Shown: piece by piece, positions 1 to 10,513 of the stretch | How the letters are laid out: every line of letters begins with the position of its first letter | Numbering within the stretch: the stretch's first letter is position 1 | From: a virus | Direction: 5' to 3' (one strand) | Virus record (IMG/VR): IMGVR_UViG_3300033571_023918 | Coordinates: 1 to 55,104 of that record | DNA length: 55,104 nucleotides | Program-made: the position numbers and the translations under genes | The notes under the pieces: generated by a model | What the model was told of the DNA's origin: nothing | The model's database searches: none | What the model saw: the letters and a program-made list of their open reading frames with translations, nothing else

Positions 1-108
1 AAGTTTAGAGTTAGTGATATTCGTTTGGGATTTGCCTATGATGTTGCAGCAATTAATCCTACACGACCTGAAATACCGTCGGTCATTCTTACCGTAACAC
101 AAGTTTGA
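1..108 (+). CDS. 3' end of an upstream gene (partial)
   Basis: An open frame runs in from the left edge and ends at a TGA at 106-108. It encodes the last 35 residues, ending in ILTVTQV. The piece is too short to assign a function. The following gene begins only 10 nt later in the same direction. It is therefore probably another tail or baseplate component of the same late unit, which is inference from position only. Confidence 0.6.
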   Translation, partial: KFRVSDIRLGFAYDVAAINPTRPEIPSVILTVTQV

Positions 109-118
109 TTTTCAATTT

Positions 119-685
119 ATGTCTTGTTTATACTACAGAGTAACAAATTACAATTCTGTTCAAGAAGGGTATTATAAATGGACGAGTTGTACTGGTAGTA
201 TAAACATAACTCCAATTGCACCTCTATTTTCTGAAACCCTGTGTGCGGAATCAATCACTGTTGAATTATATGGTGCACCTTTAAACATTGTTAATTTAGG
301 CCCTTGTCCCTCATCTACGCCAACACCAACACTTACACCAACTGTAACACCAACAGTAAGTTTAAGTCAAACTCCAACCACTCAGACTCCAACACCAACA
401 AATACGGTAACACCTTCTGTAACTCCCTCAGCAGTCTTCATCCAAAATTTAAGAACGGGTGGTTATTTCCAAGATGTTTGTCAACAAATAAATCAATTTG
501 GAGGGTTTCCGTCAAATGTTACAGTATATTCAACAAAACCTTTTAGACAACTGACTGTTGATGACCATGTTTATGGTAACCGTGAACTAACCATCCCACC
601 AATCGGGGCGAATTTTACAATTTCTGATGGTGTAAAAATAATACAAATAAGTGGAACATTAATTATCAATACAGGTGTGTGTTAA
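119..685 (+). CDS. Small Thr/Pro-linker tail protein
   Basis: This 188-residue protein has no enzymatic motif. It has an N-terminal beta-rich module with several Cys (about 1-62), a Thr/Pro-rich linker of TPTPT-type repeats (about 64-104), and a C-terminal module (about 106-188) that ends in Cys. The C-terminal module resembles the last modules of the next two proteins: a Cys near its start, a V/I-x-V-Y-S/G strand, then a short strand ending in Cys at the very C-terminus. The three adjacent genes therefore look like members of one mosaic family of tail-fibre or adhesin proteins. Host-surface binding is inferred from modularity and position. No signal peptide or membrane segment is seen. Confidence 0.65.
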   Translation: MSCLYYRVTNYNSVQEGYYKWTSCTGSINITPIAPLFSETLCAESITVELYGAPLNIVNLGPCPSSTPTPTLTPTVTPTVSLSQTPTTQTPTPTNTVTPSVTPSAVFIQNLRTGGYFQDVCQQINQFGGFPSNVTVYSTKPFRQLTVDDHVYGNRELTIPPIGANFTISDGVKIIQISGTLIINTGVC

Positions 686-697
686 TAAAAACTAATT

Positions 698-703
698 GGA
701 GGT
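698..703 (+). promoter_or_regulatory. Shine-Dalgarno-like GGAGGT, unusually distant from its start
   Basis: GGAGGT lies 17 nt before the ATG at 721, which is too far for standard initiation. Most genes in this window have no such sequence at all. It may be chance, so I do not use it to set the start. Confidence 0.2.
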
Positions 704-709
704 ATTGAG

Positions 710-716
710 TATTTAT
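710..716 (+). promoter_or_regulatory. Candidate late promoter element TATTTAT
   Basis: TATTTAT lies 4 nt before the ATG of the 1878-aa adhesin. The same heptamer, in the same orientation, precedes most structural units here. A promoter role is inferred from recurrence. Confidence 0.4.
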
Positions 717-720
717 TATT

Positions 721-3700
721 ATGGCAATCGGAATTCGAGTTTTAAGTGATAATCTTAGTGGACAAACAGTCAATGTAACTTTTAATCCTTATAGTGGAGG
801 AACTATTGATATTGGTGAACAAACAATCCCATTTAATTACCTAAACCCTTATTATTTCGGGGATTATGATGTTTATTCTCCGTTGTACGATTACAATTAT
901 GAGTTTTCAACCACGCCACCTTCTTTAGATGACTGTGTGGTTTTCTTAGCACCGGGTGCAATTTACGAGTTTTCGAGTAATACCGTTACACCTTTATCAG
1001 TATTTTTAGGTGGACCTATTTTGGGTAATGGTGTAGATATTGCCAATACAACAACAAAACTTTGGACTTATTCTGCATACTACACCACAGGAGCAATTTA
1101 CGAATATAATATTACTCTGAACCCTTTTTCGATTTTATACAACCGAACTATCGCAGTAACAGGTGTAGAACTTGGTGCAGGTTTGACCGCAATTTCGAAT
1201 ACAAAATTGATTTCAACAAGTGGTTTAACCGTGATTGAAATTGATATTACCACAACTACGGGTGTTGTAACGCCAAAATTCAATATAATAGGGGATGTTT
1301 ATGGAGATTTGATTCTAACAACTAATAACATTTTATATGCAACAACCGTTGATGGTTACATAAGAGGTTATAACTACTCAACCGGTGCAATGGTGTTGGA
1401 GTTTATAGTTCAACCATCTATTCCTTATGCATTAGGAATGTTTATAAATGATGATGATTTATACATAACAAACGCTAATGGTGATGTTTGGTTGTTTAAT
1501 CCAATTGCCCCTTATGGTCTCACATACATCAAAAATACCGGAACATATGTAGGAGGAGCTTCATCTGCTCCTGAATGTCAGTTTGTTGCAACAGTAACTC
1601 AAACACCAACAGCAACTCCAACTCCAACACCAACTTTAGCTTGTGGAAGACTGGGTAACACTTCTTTTGAAGATTTTGCAGATTGTGTATCCCCTTGTTT
1701 AGGACAATATTGTGGAGGTCCAACAACGAATCCAGTACAATACCCGAAAGAGTGTATTCCTTTTTGGGATACTACAGCTTCAGACCAAAGCATCGAAATT
1801 TGGCCAAATGGTTTCCAAAATTACATGGCATATGTGGGTAATTTCTTTGCTGAGGTAAATGCAAGAGTTGCCACCCCTCAAGCATTATTTCAAGACTTTT
1901 ACGCCACACCTGGTACCCAATACCAAATTCAGTTTGCCCATATGGGTAGACAAGATTTTTTAAATACTTTAGTTGTTGCAGTAAGTGGGCAAACTACAGG
2001 TCTTATCTATTTCCCGACAGAATATACTGCCGTAACTCGACAATGGACATTTAACACCGTTAATTTTGTTGCACAAGAACAAAATTATCAATTATTATTT
2101 TCTGCAACATCTGCACAAGCAGGTGGAAATTTCTTAGATGCAATTAATGTTGTTTGTCCTCAATTTTTTGTGACACCAACACCAACTAATTCTGCAACTC
2201 AAACTCCAACCCCTACACCGACACCACCAGGCAGGTGTGCATCGATTGTTAACATTACTGTAACGGCGTCAACCGCATTTATTACAGGATTGACTTGTTG
2301 TGACGAATCTATTGTTACTTTGGATGGTTTACCAATTGGAACTTACAATCTTGATGATTATTGTTTTGTGACCGGTACTGTTGGTGGTCCTGCGGTGACT
2401 GTCAATTCATATTCTACCCCTTGTAGAGGTGGTGGTTCAGCTTGGCCTTTTGATGACCCTTGTCCTACTCCCACACCCACAGTCACACCAACTCACACAT
2501 CAACTCCAACAAATACTTTTGAGGTATCCCCTACGCCAACTTGTGCAACAACTAATTGTTGGAATAATGTTGATATTCTTATCAGTGGACCCACCACCGC
2601 AGTTATAACTTCTTGTGAGTCGTTTGGTCCATGGAACAGATTCGTTTCTCTATCTTCTCCAACGGGTGTCTATCCGTACACAGTAACTTTGGGACAAGAA
2701 GAAGGATGTATTTCAGGAACTACAATTGGTGGTAGTCAACCAACAATTTATGGACCATATTGGTGGACATGGGTAGCCGACTCGGTTTTTGATGGGGATT
2801 TTAGGTTTGCAGCAACTAATAGTGACACAACAGTAACGGGTGTTAACACAATGTCACTCTCAGTTTCAGGAGGAACATCACCAGCTGGCACTGGACTTGT
2901 TGATTTAACCAGTTTATTTTCTCAAATCAATAATAGTTGGGACTTGAGAGTTGAATTACTCGATGCTGATGGACCCTTTGATGGTAATTATGTCTATGAT
3001 GTTACTAGTAAATCGCAGTTTAGTAACTATTCGGATTTTGGAATATCTTTTACTTCAGGAAGTGCAAATCAAAATCAGAACATCAAAATGTTTCTTGGTA
3101 TCGAATTTGTGGATTACAACAATTCGATTCTAAGTTATTCTTTTTATAATAACTGTTGTGAAGGTGTGTCAGTTTCTCCAACACCATCCGTGACAGCATC
3201 TATGACTGCAACACCAACAGTTACTCCAACCCAAACAGTTACATCCACACCAACACAAACGCCAACGGAAACACCTTGTGAATGTAAAACTATTGAGCTC
3301 ACATTTAATGAAAATTGTTCGAACACGATTAGTTACATTGATTGTTTTGGAACTCTAATTACTAAATCAGCATCAGATTTTCCACAATATACTAATAATG
3401 TTTTTACATCAGGTTCAACAATTTATGTTTGTATATGTGGTGACTGTGTGATTACAAGTTGTCTCACGACTCAAACTAATTTGGGTGCAGGATGTAATTT
3501 ACCAACTCCGACACCCACTTCTTCAGTGACACCCACTGTTACACCAACTACAACAAACACTCAAACACCAACTAATACTCAAACACCAAGTAATACTGTA
3601 ACACCATCAGTTACACCCACTAACACACCAACACCAACTACAAGTGGTTGTGATTGTCAAACTTATACAGTTTATTTCACAGGGGCAACCCAATGTGGTG

Positions 3701-6357
3701 AAAATATAAATTGGGTAGATTGTAATGGAAATTTTGTAAGTCAAGGTCCCTCTTATTTCGGATTGAGTAATTTTTCACAATACAATTCTGTAAATGTATG
3801 TGCTTGTGTGGCACCAACCTCAAGTTGTCCTGATATAACTGTTTTAACAGTAGGACCATGTAGAAATGTTTTCTTAACTCCGACACCGAGTAATAGTCCA
3901 ACGGTAAGTGTTACCGCTAATTTAACGCCAACGGCAACATCATCAAATACACCGACTCCAACAAATACCTCCTCAAATACCCCCACACCAACAATCACAC
4001 CTACGGCTTGTAATTGTGTTGAATACACATTTAAAAACTTGGAACCGATTTCGGCGGTGTTTACTGCCACAGATTGTAATGGTAATGTCATTGATTATCG
4101 CCTTGGGGCATATCAGGTGTTTACGACTTGCCTATGTGAAGGAACAATCAATATTTACAATAATTGGATTGAAATCACTGAAGGTGCAAGTTGTTCACCA
4201 CCACCCACACCAACTCCAACACCAAGTGTGACTTCTTCACAAACACCAACTCCCACTCCAACTTTAACTCAACCATGTGTAGGTTGTTTAGAATATGAAA
4301 TATTTGGAGGTGTCGCTTCAGGTGCCACTTGGGAATTGACTTACTGTAGTGGTGGAACCGAAACCGTTCAAATCGCAGGATATAGTGGGATACAGGTATG
4401 CTTGTCAACACCACCAGTTCTGATTAATTCGTATGTTGGGTTTCAGGGAACAATTTACACATATTATGTTGTTCTTGATTGTTGTGGTGGCGCCACCCCA
4501 ACACCTACTGAGACTTCAGTAACTCCGACACCAACTCCGACACCAACCGAAACTTCGACAACTTCTACACCCACACCAACGGAAACAATGACACCGACTC
4601 CAACAGCTACTTGTGTTTTGGACGAATGTTATCAGTTTGTATCAGTAGAAATAACTGGTGACACGATAGTTCAAATGACTAGTTGCGATAGCCTTTACAC
4701 TTACAACCGAACCCTGACGGCTACAACATATCCTGATATTGTAAGATTCAGATTTGAGTTTTGTTTCGAAAAAGATTCGTTGGTTGTATTATCGGGTTCA
4801 ACACCAGTCAGTGTTGTATACGATACCGATTGTTGTTTCCCACCTACAACACCAACCCCTACTCCTACTGAAACACCTACTGAAACTCCAACACCAACTA
4901 ACACTGAGACACCTACTGAAACTCCAACACCAACTAACACTCAGACACCAACGAATACACCTACGGTAACTACAACTGAGACACCAACAAATACTCCCAC
5001 AGTAACCACAACTGAAACACCAACAAATACCCCAACAAATACCGAAACACCTACTAAAACTCCAACACCAACCAACACTCAGACACCAACAAACACACCA
5101 ACTCAAACTCAAACTCCAACCGAAACACCAGGACAAATTGAATTATACATTTCAAACTGTAGTCCATTTACCAGTATAACTGGTGTTACTATAAACAGTA
5201 TTCCTAGACCAACATTCTATTCGGGGACACTACCTTTAGGTCCACAAAATCCTTGGCCATGTCCTGCAGCAGGTGGTGGAAACCAAGTCATTGCTGACAC
5301 TAATAATTCAGCAAATCCTAGTTCGGGTGTTTACACAACAACTCTTGGATTGTCTTCAACCTCATCTGCGAATGGAATACTTTTATTAGCAACACTAAGA
5401 GTTCAGGACCCACCAGGCACTGTAACAGTCCTTAATACTCAAACAATTATCTTAGACTCAAATGCCAATCAAACAGTAACTCTCACAAGTTCGTATAATA
5501 TCACTTTGAGCACTTTAGTTGATGTACAGATTCAAAGTATAATACCTTTTGGTTTTATTACAAACCCCACAGGATTACCAACTTCTGGAAATACAATAAT
5601 TGATGAGGGTATTACAAACCCAAATTCATTAAATTCTCCCAATAGTGGAGTGTATTTCAACTCATTTGATTCAAATGATGTTGACCGATTTGATTATTTT
5701 TCTGAGTTTACCGGTAACACTGTAACCTTTACAATGACCCAATCGGGTACAACAGTAATCTATTCTGGTGATTCAAATTCGTTGAAGTTTTGGGAAAATG
5801 GTTCAGAAAACGGTTTTGTGTTTGGTACTGTCTCGGGAGCAACTCCTTCAGGAAATGTAGTATTGATTCAATCAGCATCTACTGACTTTGTTACCAGTGA
5901 ATTAATATACATTGGTCTTGAATTAGAAAATGATATTGTTATTCCAACACCAACTCCTACAGCGACGCCTACTGAAACTTCAGTGACACCGACAACGACA
6001 CCCACACCTAGTGTAACTCCCCCAGCCCGAACTTCCTTTAGTGTTTATTCTGGTTCAACTTTATTAGATGCGTGTGGTAATATCAACGGACCAATTACAG
6101 TATATGGAAATGATTCTGTTTGGGGTGATGTATCTTTTCTCTCAAATGTTCCTGTAGGACCAGTAACAATCAACATGACAGGGTTTTATAATTTCAATGG
6201 TATTGTTATTGAAGTAGATTCGTCAGGTAATTACCTATCTATTTCTGTTTGCCCAACTCTCACACAAACACCAACACCAACATCTACTATAACACCTACA
6301 CCAAGTACAACTCCAAGTGTAACACCAAGTGTAACACCAACTGTAACACCAAGTTAA
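721..6357 (+). CDS. Giant mosaic Thr/Pro-rich tail adhesin
   Basis: This 1878-residue protein is a string of small folded modules joined by Thr/Pro/Asn/Ser linkers. Residues about 1-300 look like a beta-propeller-type or other repeated beta region. Residues about 309-481 resemble a jelly-roll carbohydrate-binding module, with an N-x-SFED start, an EIW strand and an FAEVNA strand. Six or so Cys-rich modules follow at about 506-566, 608-820, 853-927, 977-1047, 1097-1159, 1186-1258 and 1298-1372; several start with C-x-C and carry a central DC-x-G. A long linker covers about 1377-1471, a larger beta domain 1472-1740, and a final module 1770-1846. That last module is almost duplicated in the next protein. 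The likely role is a host- or surface-binding virion fibre, from architecture and position. Four glycosyltransferase genes lie downstream and could act on the Thr-rich linkers. No catalytic motif was recognised. Confidence 0.75.
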   Translation: MAIGIRVLSDNLSGQTVNVTFNPYSGGTIDIGEQTIPFNYLNPYYFGDYDVYSPLYDYNYEFSTTPPSLDDCVVFLAPGAIYEFSSNTVTPLSVFLGGPILGNGVDIANTTTKLWTYSAYYTTGAIYEYNITLNPFSILYNRTIAVTGVELGAGLTAISNTKLISTSGLTVIEIDITTTTGVVTPKFNIIGDVYGDLILTTNNILYATTVDGYIRGYNYSTGAMVLEFIVQPSIPYALGMFINDDDLYITNANGDVWLFNPIAPYGLTYIKNTGTYVGGASSAPECQFVATVTQTPTATPTPTPTLACGRLGNTSFEDFADCVSPCLGQYCGGPTTNPVQYPKECIPFWDTTASDQSIEIWPNGFQNYMAYVGNFFAEVNARVATPQALFQDFYATPGTQYQIQFAHMGRQDFLNTLVVAVSGQTTGLIYFPTEYTAVTRQWTFNTVNFVAQEQNYQLLFSATSAQAGGNFLDAINVVCPQFFVTPTPTNSATQTPTPTPTPPGRCASIVNITVTASTAFITGLTCCDESIVTLDGLPIGTYNLDDYCFVTGTVGGPAVTVNSYSTPCRGGGSAWPFDDPCPTPTPTVTPTHTSTPTNTFEVSPTPTCATTNCWNNVDILISGPTTAVITSCESFGPWNRFVSLSSPTGVYPYTVTLGQEEGCISGTTIGGSQPTIYGPYWWTWVADSVFDGDFRFAATNSDTTVTGVNTMSLSVSGGTSPAGTGLVDLTSLFSQINNSWDLRVELLDADGPFDGNYVYDVTSKSQFSNYSDFGISFTSGSANQNQNIKMFLGIEFVDYNNSILSYSFYNNCCEGVSVSPTPSVTASMTATPTVTPTQTVTSTPTQTPTETPCECKTIELTFNENCSNTISYIDCFGTLITKSASDFPQYTNNVFTSGSTIYVCICGDCVITSCLTTQTNLGAGCNLPTPTPTSSVTPTVTPTTTNTQTPTNTQTPSNTVTPSVTPTNTPTPTTSGCDCQTYTVYFTGATQCGENINWVDCNGNFVSQGPSYFGLSNFSQYNSVNVCACVAPTSSCPDITVLTVGPCRNVFLTPTPSNSPTVSVTANLTPTATSSNTPTPTNTSSNTPTPTITPTACNCVEYTFKNLEPISAVFTATDCNGNVIDYRLGAYQVFTTCLCEGTINIYNNWIEITEGASCSPPPTPTPTPSVTSSQTPTPTPTLTQPCVGCLEYEIFGGVASGATWELTYCSGGTETVQIAGYSGIQVCLSTPPVLINSYVGFQGTIYTYYVVLDCCGGATPTPTETSVTPTPTPTPTETSTTSTPTPTETMTPTPTATCVLDECYQFVSVEITGDTIVQMTSCDSLYTYNRTLTATTYPDIVRFRFEFCFEKDSLVVLSGSTPVSVVYDTDCCFPPTTPTPTPTETPTETPTPTNTETPTETPTPTNTQTPTNTPTVTTTETPTNTPTVTTTETPTNTPTNTETPTKTPTPTNTQTPTNTPTQTQTPTETPGQIELYISNCSPFTSITGVTINSIPRPTFYSGTLPLGPQNPWPCPAAGGGNQVIADTNNSANPSSGVYTTTLGLSSTSSANGILLLATLRVQDPPGTVTVLNTQTIILDSNANQTVTLTSSYNITLSTLVDVQIQSIIPFGFITNPTGLPTSGNTIIDEGITNPNSLNSPNSGVYFNSFDSNDVDRFDYFSEFTGNTVTFTMTQSGTTVIYSGDSNSLKFWENGSENGFVFGTVSGATPSGNVVLIQSASTDFVTSELIYIGLELENDIVIPTPTPTATPTETSVTPTTTPTPSVTPPARTSFSVYSGSTLLDACGNINGPITVYGNDSVWGDVSFLSNVPVGPVTINMTGFYNFNGIVIEVDSSGNYLSISVCPTLTQTPTPTSTITPTPSTTPSVTPSVTPTVTPS
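4849..5133 (+). repeat. In-frame 36-bp tandem repeats encoding Thr/Pro linker
   Basis: This is the longest linker of the giant adhesin. Near-identical 36-bp units recur, for example those starting at 4873 and 4909. A second 36-bp type encoding [12 protein letters not shown] repeats at about 4957-5030. Unit length is a multiple of three, so gain or loss keeps the frame. Weaker versions of the same low-complexity sequence occupy the other linkers of the gene. Confidence 0.8.
6010..6276 (+). repeat. Direct repeat copy 1 (adhesin module)
   Basis: About 267 bp is repeated with few mismatches at 6832-7098, offset 822 bp. It encodes the last module and linker start of the 1878-aa protein, including the stretches [20 protein letters not shown] and [11 protein letters not shown]. 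Confidence 0.85.
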
Positions 6358-6391
6358 AAACTAAAACTTGAAATAATTTGAATTATTCTAA

Positions 6392-6398
6392 TATTTAT
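6392..6398 (+). promoter_or_regulatory. Candidate late promoter element TATTTAT
   Basis: The heptamer lies 16 nt before the ATG at 6415 of the third adhesin gene, inside an A/T-rich 57-nt gap. It faces the gene. Confidence 0.4.
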
Positions 6399-6414
6399 TA
6401 TAAAAACAAAAAAA

Positions 6415-7566
6415 ATGGCGTGCAGAAAATATCTTTTAACTAATAACACCTCTTCGAATGGTGTTTTTTCATATCAAGAGTGTTCCAATCAAATGTGGAA
6501 TTATAATGTTTTACTTCCTGCGGGAGAGTCTTGTAATATTTGGTTGATAGATGGTACCTATTCTACCGCGATGCCGACAATAATTACTGTTTATGATTTT
6601 GGTTTGTTCCCGTTTGTAGTATCACCAACTCCAACCGCCACAAACACCCCAACACCAACTCAAACACCAACTAATACCGCAACAAACACACCAACACCAA
6701 GTATTACCGCAACAAATACACCAACACAGACAGCAACATCAACACCGACTGAAACTCCAACTCAGACTCCAACCCAAACTGAAACACCAACTCAAACACC
6801 ATCGGAGACACCAACTAACACACCAACACCAAGTGTAACTCCGCCAGCCCGAACTTCTTTTAGTGTTTATACTGGTTCAACTTTATCAGTTGCCTGCGAT
6901 AATATCAACGGACCAATTACAATATATGGAAATGATTCTGTTTGGGGTGATGTATCTTTTCTCTCGAATGTTCCTGCAGGACCAGCAACAATCAACATGA
7001 CAGGGTTTTATAGTTTTAATGCTATTGTTATTGAAGTAGATTCCTCAGGTAATTACCTATCTATTTCTGTTTGCCCAACTCTCACACAAACACCAACAAA
7101 CACACCTACTAATACACAAACACCAACAAACTCACCAACTGTGAGTTTGACTGCGTCTATTACTTCAACCCCAACACAAACACCAACAAATACACCTACA
7201 ACAAGTATGACACCAACAACGACTGAAACGCCAACTCAGACTCCAACTCAAACTAAAACCCCAACCCAAACACCATCGGGAACACCAACAAATACACCTA
7301 CAACAAGTATGACACCAACACCGACAATATCTTATTGGTCATATCTATTAACGTCTGGTGCAACATCAATTGATGCATGTACAAGTGTCACAATAGAGAA
7401 TGTTTACTCGAGTAGCTCTCAACCACAAGGCCCAACAGTGGGTGAATTCTTATTCTTAGATACCTCGTTAACAAATCCTGTAAATAATGGTTATTGGTCA
7501 GATGGAACATCAGCATTTGAAGTAATAAATGGAACCGGATTTATAAATAACGAGACACCTTGTTAA
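6415..7566 (+). CDS. Mosaic Thr/Pro-rich tail adhesin, second large member
   Basis: This 383-residue protein shares the design of its neighbour: N-terminal beta module (1-70), Thr/Pro linker (about 72-142), a module at about 144-222, a second linker (about 223-305), and a C-terminal module ending in Cys (about 308-383). The 144-222 module is nearly identical to the last module of the 1878-aa protein, so one was copied from the other recently. The C-terminal module resembles the last module of the 188-aa protein. The starts of all three proteins differ, as expected if N-termini attach at different virion positions. A strong terminator follows immediately, so this is the last gene of the adhesin unit. 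Function is inferred from architecture. Confidence 0.7.
   Translation: MACRKYLLTNNTSSNGVFSYQECSNQMWNYNVLLPAGESCNIWLIDGTYSTAMPTIITVYDFGLFPFVVSPTPTATNTPTPTQTPTNTATNTPTPSITATNTPTQTATSTPTETPTQTPTQTETPTQTPSETPTNTPTPSVTPPARTSFSVYTGSTLSVACDNINGPITIYGNDSVWGDVSFLSNVPAGPATINMTGFYSFNAIVIEVDSSGNYLSISVCPTLTQTPTNTPTNTQTPTNSPTVSLTASITSTPTQTPTNTPTTSMTPTTTETPTQTPTQTKTPTQTPSGTPTNTPTTSMTPTPTISYWSYLLTSGATSIDACTSVTIENVYSSSSQPQGPTVGEFLFLDTSLTNPVNNGYWSDGTSAFEVINGTGFINNETPC
6832..7098 (+). repeat. Direct repeat copy 2 (adhesin module)
   Basis: This is the partner of 6010-6276. Homology starts in the linker at AGTGTAACT and runs through the module into the next linker. Differences are scattered single bases, which keeps the frame and suggests recombination between linkers. 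Confidence 0.85.
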
Positions 7567-7570
7567 ACTA

Positions 7571-7600
7571 ACCCCCTCCTTTTGTGAGGGGTTTTTTGTT
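7571..7600 (+). terminator. Rho-independent terminator after the adhesin genes
   Basis: Stem CCCCTC (7573-7578) pairs with GAGGGG (7586-7591), followed by a run of six T. It lies 5 nt after the stop codon at 7566. Confidence 0.85.
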
Positions 7601-7656
7601 TTAAGGAAATATTCAGTTTATTAACCTTATGTTTATTTTTATTAAAAAATTATTTA

Positions 7657-8904
7657 ATGAAAATATTTGTTCAAATAGCCTCTTATAGAGACCCCCAACT
7701 TGTCAGCACTTTAAAGGATATGATTGCAAATGCAAAAAGGCCAAAGAATCTCAGATTTGGTATTGCAAGACAATTTAATTCTGAGGATAAATTTGATGAT
7801 TTAACAGAATATAAAAATGATAAGCGTTTTAGAATTTTAGATATTCCATTTGAAGAGTCTAAAGGTGTTTGTTGGGCAAGAAACTTAACCCAACAAGTTT
7901 ACGAGGGTGAAGAGTACACTATGCAAATTGATTCTCACATGAGATTTGCACCCAATTGGGACGATGAAATGATTAAGATGGTTAAACAACTACAAAAGAA
8001 AGGACACAAGAAACCTTTGTTAACAGGATATGTTTCATCATTTGACCCTGAGAACGACCCAGCTGGTAGAGTTCAAGAACCATGGAGAATGGTGTTTGAT
8101 AGATTTATTCCCGAGGGTGCAGTATTTTTTCTTCCTGAAACAATTCCAGGGTGGAGAGATATGAAAGAACCTGTCACCGCAAGATTTTATTCTGCGCACT
8201 ACGCATTCACTCTTGGACAATTCTCAACGGAGGTTCAACACAATCCTGAATATTATTTCCATGGTGAAGAAATCTCAATTGCCGCAAGAGCATATACTTG
8301 GGGTTATGACTTGTTTCACCCACATAAAGTTCTTATTTGGCACGAGTATACTCGTAAGGGAAGGACCAAACAATGGGATGATGACAAGCAGTGGGTTGAT
8401 AAAAACAACAAGTCTCACCTTACAAATAGAAAATTATTTGGTATGGATGGTGAAACTCAAGAAGGTCACGATGGACCTTTCGGATTTGGAACCGAAAGAA
8501 CTTTAAAAGATTATGAAAAATATTCTGGACTATTGTTTGAAAATCGTGCTGTTCAACAATATACTTTAGATAAAAATTACCCACCTAATCCATACAACTA
8601 TGAGACTGAGGAAGATTGGAAAAAAGATTTTGCCCAAGTATTCAAACATTGTATCGATGTGAATTATGCTAGTGTGCCTGAAAAAGACTATGATTTTTGG
8701 GTTGTTGCCTTCCATGGTTCAGATGACAGTACTTTGTTTAGAAAAGACGCTGACAAATCTGAGATTTCAAGAATGATGAATGACCCTGACAAATATTGTA
8801 AAATTTGGAGAGATTTTCAAACCACACAAAAACCTGCTTATTGGGTTGTTTGGCCACACTCTGAATCTAAGGGATGGTGTGACCGTTTAACAGGAAACTT
8901 GTAA
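7657..8904 (+). CDS. GlcNAc-transferase-like glycosyltransferase (GnT/Skp1 family)
   Basis: This 415-residue protein matches the glycosyltransferase family typified by Skp1-hydroxyproline GlcNAc-transferase. It opens with IFVQIASYRDPQL, has NLRFGIARQ at about 31-39, then an IPFEESKGVCWAR motif (63-75), and an acidic metal-site motif QIDSHMRF with D92. These segments are the family's hallmark order. Members transfer GlcNAc to protein or glycan acceptors from a nucleotide sugar; the acceptor here is unknown. The gene overlaps the next by one base (TAATG), so the four glycosyltransferases are probably co-translated. No membrane segment is seen. The Pro/Thr-rich tail proteins just upstream are candidate acceptors; host surface glycans are the alternative. 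Confidence 0.85.
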   Translation: MKIFVQIASYRDPQLVSTLKDMIANAKRPKNLRFGIARQFNSEDKFDDLTEYKNDKRFRILDIPFEESKGVCWARNLTQQVYEGEEYTMQIDSHMRFAPNWDDEMIKMVKQLQKKGHKKPLLTGYVSSFDPENDPAGRVQEPWRMVFDRFIPEGAVFFLPETIPGWRDMKEPVTARFYSAHYAFTLGQFSTEVQHNPEYYFHGEEISIAARAYTWGYDLFHPHKVLIWHEYTRKGRTKQWDDDKQWVDKNNKSHLTNRKLFGMDGETQEGHDGPFGFGTERTLKDYEKYSGLLFENRAVQQYTLDKNYPPNPYNYETEEDWKKDFAQVFKHCIDVNYASVPEKDYDFWVVAFHGSDDSTLFRKDADKSEISRMMNDPDKYCKIWRDFQTTQKPAYWVVWPHSESKGWCDRLTGNL

Positions 8905-9632
8905 TGGATATTAATAAAATTTACAAGTATATTGTTAATTTAGATAGAAGACCTGACAGGATGCAATCTATTGAATTTGAAATGGATTATATTGGTTGGG
9001 ATTTTGAAAGATTTGGTGCGGTAGATACAAACGACCACGGTGGTTGTTCTTTATCCCATATTGAGATAATAAAAAAAGCAATCGAAAAAGGTTTAGATGA
9101 GGTTATGGTAATTGAAGATGATTGTTCTATTATGCCCTACGCCAAGTCCTTAATTGAAAAGATAACCACCGATACTGAAGGTATTGATTATGGTATTTTT
9201 AATTTATCACCGACACTAAATCGTCCTGTTAATAGAAGTATTCAATATCCAACTTTATTGGATTTAACAAATTTTCCACCGAAATTAGAACATCATAGGG
9301 GTATCTTTGCGACAAATATGATAGTATATCACCATAGTATTTATGATGAGGTATTAAAATTGGAACCTAAAGAAAACTTGGGGTATTATGCAATTGATGA
9401 TTTTATTTACCAATTTATTATGAGTAAAAAACAAAGTTATTCTCCCGTAATACCAATTGCCCCACAAATTAGCGATTGGTCGGATGTGTCTCATGGCGTT
9501 TACAATAATTTTTATACGCAAACATATAATTGGAACCAATATTCACCTATTAAAATCCCTTCGGAGTTTTTGAGTTTAGAACAAAATATTAAAACTAAAC
9601 AAGATAAAATTTTTTCAGAAATTACCATATGA
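8904..9632 (+). CDS. Glycosyltransferase family 25 protein
   Basis: This 242-residue protein begins with the GT25 signature YIVNLDRRPDRMQ at about 8-20. It then has CSLSHIEIIKKAIEKG at about 48-63 and the acidic VIEDDCSI motif near 70-77. Family 25 includes lipo-oligosaccharide galactosyltransferases and the collagen hydroxylysine galactosyltransferases. The length matches short bacterial members. It starts on the last base of the previous stop and ends overlapping the next gene by 4 nt, so it belongs to the cassette. Donor and acceptor cannot be deduced from sequence. Confidence 0.85.
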   Translation: MDINKIYKYIVNLDRRPDRMQSIEFEMDYIGWDFERFGAVDTNDHGGCSLSHIEIIKKAIEKGLDEVMVIEDDCSIMPYAKSLIEKITTDTEGIDYGIFNLSPTLNRPVNRSIQYPTLLDLTNFPPKLEHHRGIFATNMIVYHHSIYDEVLKLEPKENLGYYAIDDFIYQFIMSKKQSYSPVIPIAPQISDWSDVSHGVYNNFYTQTYNWNQYSPIKIPSEFLSLEQNIKTKQDKIFSEITI

Positions 9633-10513
9633 AAACTAAGTTTATTACATGTATCTACTGTGACTTAAATGGTACTGATTTGGGTGGAAGACCAGGTAGA
9701 AACGGACATTATAGATGGAGTCTATTGTCTTTATTGAAGATAACCGATGCTGACTTTTTATGTTATACCTCTAATAGGGAAATTGAGGGGTTAAAAAATT
9801 TTTTTTATGATACCCATAATATTTCGTCGGATAAATTAAAATTTGAAGTTTTTGATATCTCATACACTAAATTTTTCAATTTAATAAATGAATTTAAAGA
9901 TGTCGAAGGTGTAAGAAGGGGTGACCGATGTATGGAGATACAATATTCCAAGTTCCACTGGTGGTGGAATGAGGATAAAAGTTATGATTACTATTACTGG
10001 ATTGATGCGGGCCTTTCCCATACAGGATTAATTCCAAACAAATATTTGGTTGGAACACACCCAGAGCGCAGGTATTATGAATCGACACTTTTCAACAATG
10101 ATTTTTTAAGAAATGTAATACAAGACACTGGAGATAAATTCCTTATGTTAGCTAAAGAAAATGTAAATTATTATTGGTCGGGCACAGTAAACAGAAATTG
10201 GTATACAAATTTATATGACCCTTCTCTTCATGTTATTGGTGGAATGTTTGGCGGTCATAAATCAAAATGGGATGACATTGTTAATATTTTTGAAGATTAT
10301 TTACAAAAAATTATTTCAACAGATAAAACACTTCCACACGAGGAAAATATTATGTCATTGATGCGTGTTAATCATCCTGAGTTATTTGAAATAAAACAGT
10401 TCGATATTTGGTGGTGTCCTGACTCTGGTCCGAGGGATTTAAACGTTTCATATTATGAAGATAAAAAAAGTTTTTATAGAATATTAGAAGAATTTAATAG
10501 AATTTATGAATAA
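9629..10513 (+). CDS. HtrL/YibB-like glycosyltransferase
   Basis: This 294-residue protein resembles the HtrL/YibB (WlaTC-type) family. It has a YYYWIDAGLSH motif (around residue 120-130) and the glycine-rich IGGMFGG near residue 204-211, followed by an EEN-x-MSLM stretch. The same WIDAG and GG-x-FGG landmarks occur in the next gene, so the two are paralogues. Family members sit in surface-polysaccharide loci and are presumed sugar transferases; this is established only weakly. The start overlaps the previous gene by 4 nt and the stop overlaps the next by 8 nt. Confidence 0.65.
   Translation: MKTKFITCIYCDLNGTDLGGRPGRNGHYRWSLLSLLKITDADFLCYTSNREIEGLKNFFYDTHNISSDKLKFEVFDISYTKFFNLINEFKDVEGVRRGDRCMEIQYSKFHWWWNEDKSYDYYYWIDAGLSHTGLIPNKYLVGTHPERRYYESTLFNNDFLRNVIQDTGDKFLMLAKENVNYYWSGTVNRNWYTNLYDPSLHVIGGMFGGHKSKWDDIVNIFEDYLQKIISTDKTLPHEENIMSLMRVNHPELFEIKQFDIWWCPDSGPRDLNVSYYEDKKSFYRILEEFNRIYE

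Noticed and set aside
3753-4091. 112-residue minus-strand open frame
   Set aside because: It lies inside the adhesin gene opposite Thr/Pro linkers and Cys modules and has no start context or family match.
4849-5133. CRISPR array, because of 36-bp repeat units
   Set aside because: The units are contiguous with no spacers, encode a Thr/Pro linker in frame, and no cas genes are present.
4701-5136. Long minus-strand open frames with repeated VGVGVSV or WCWSFSRC patterns
   Set aside because: They are the complement of the Thr/Pro repeat linker. The simple repeat leaves several frames open by chance.
1-7566. Diversity-generating retroelement acting on the adhesins
   Set aside because: No reverse transcriptase gene occurs in the window, and the repeat copies differ by scattered single bases, not by adenine-specific changes.
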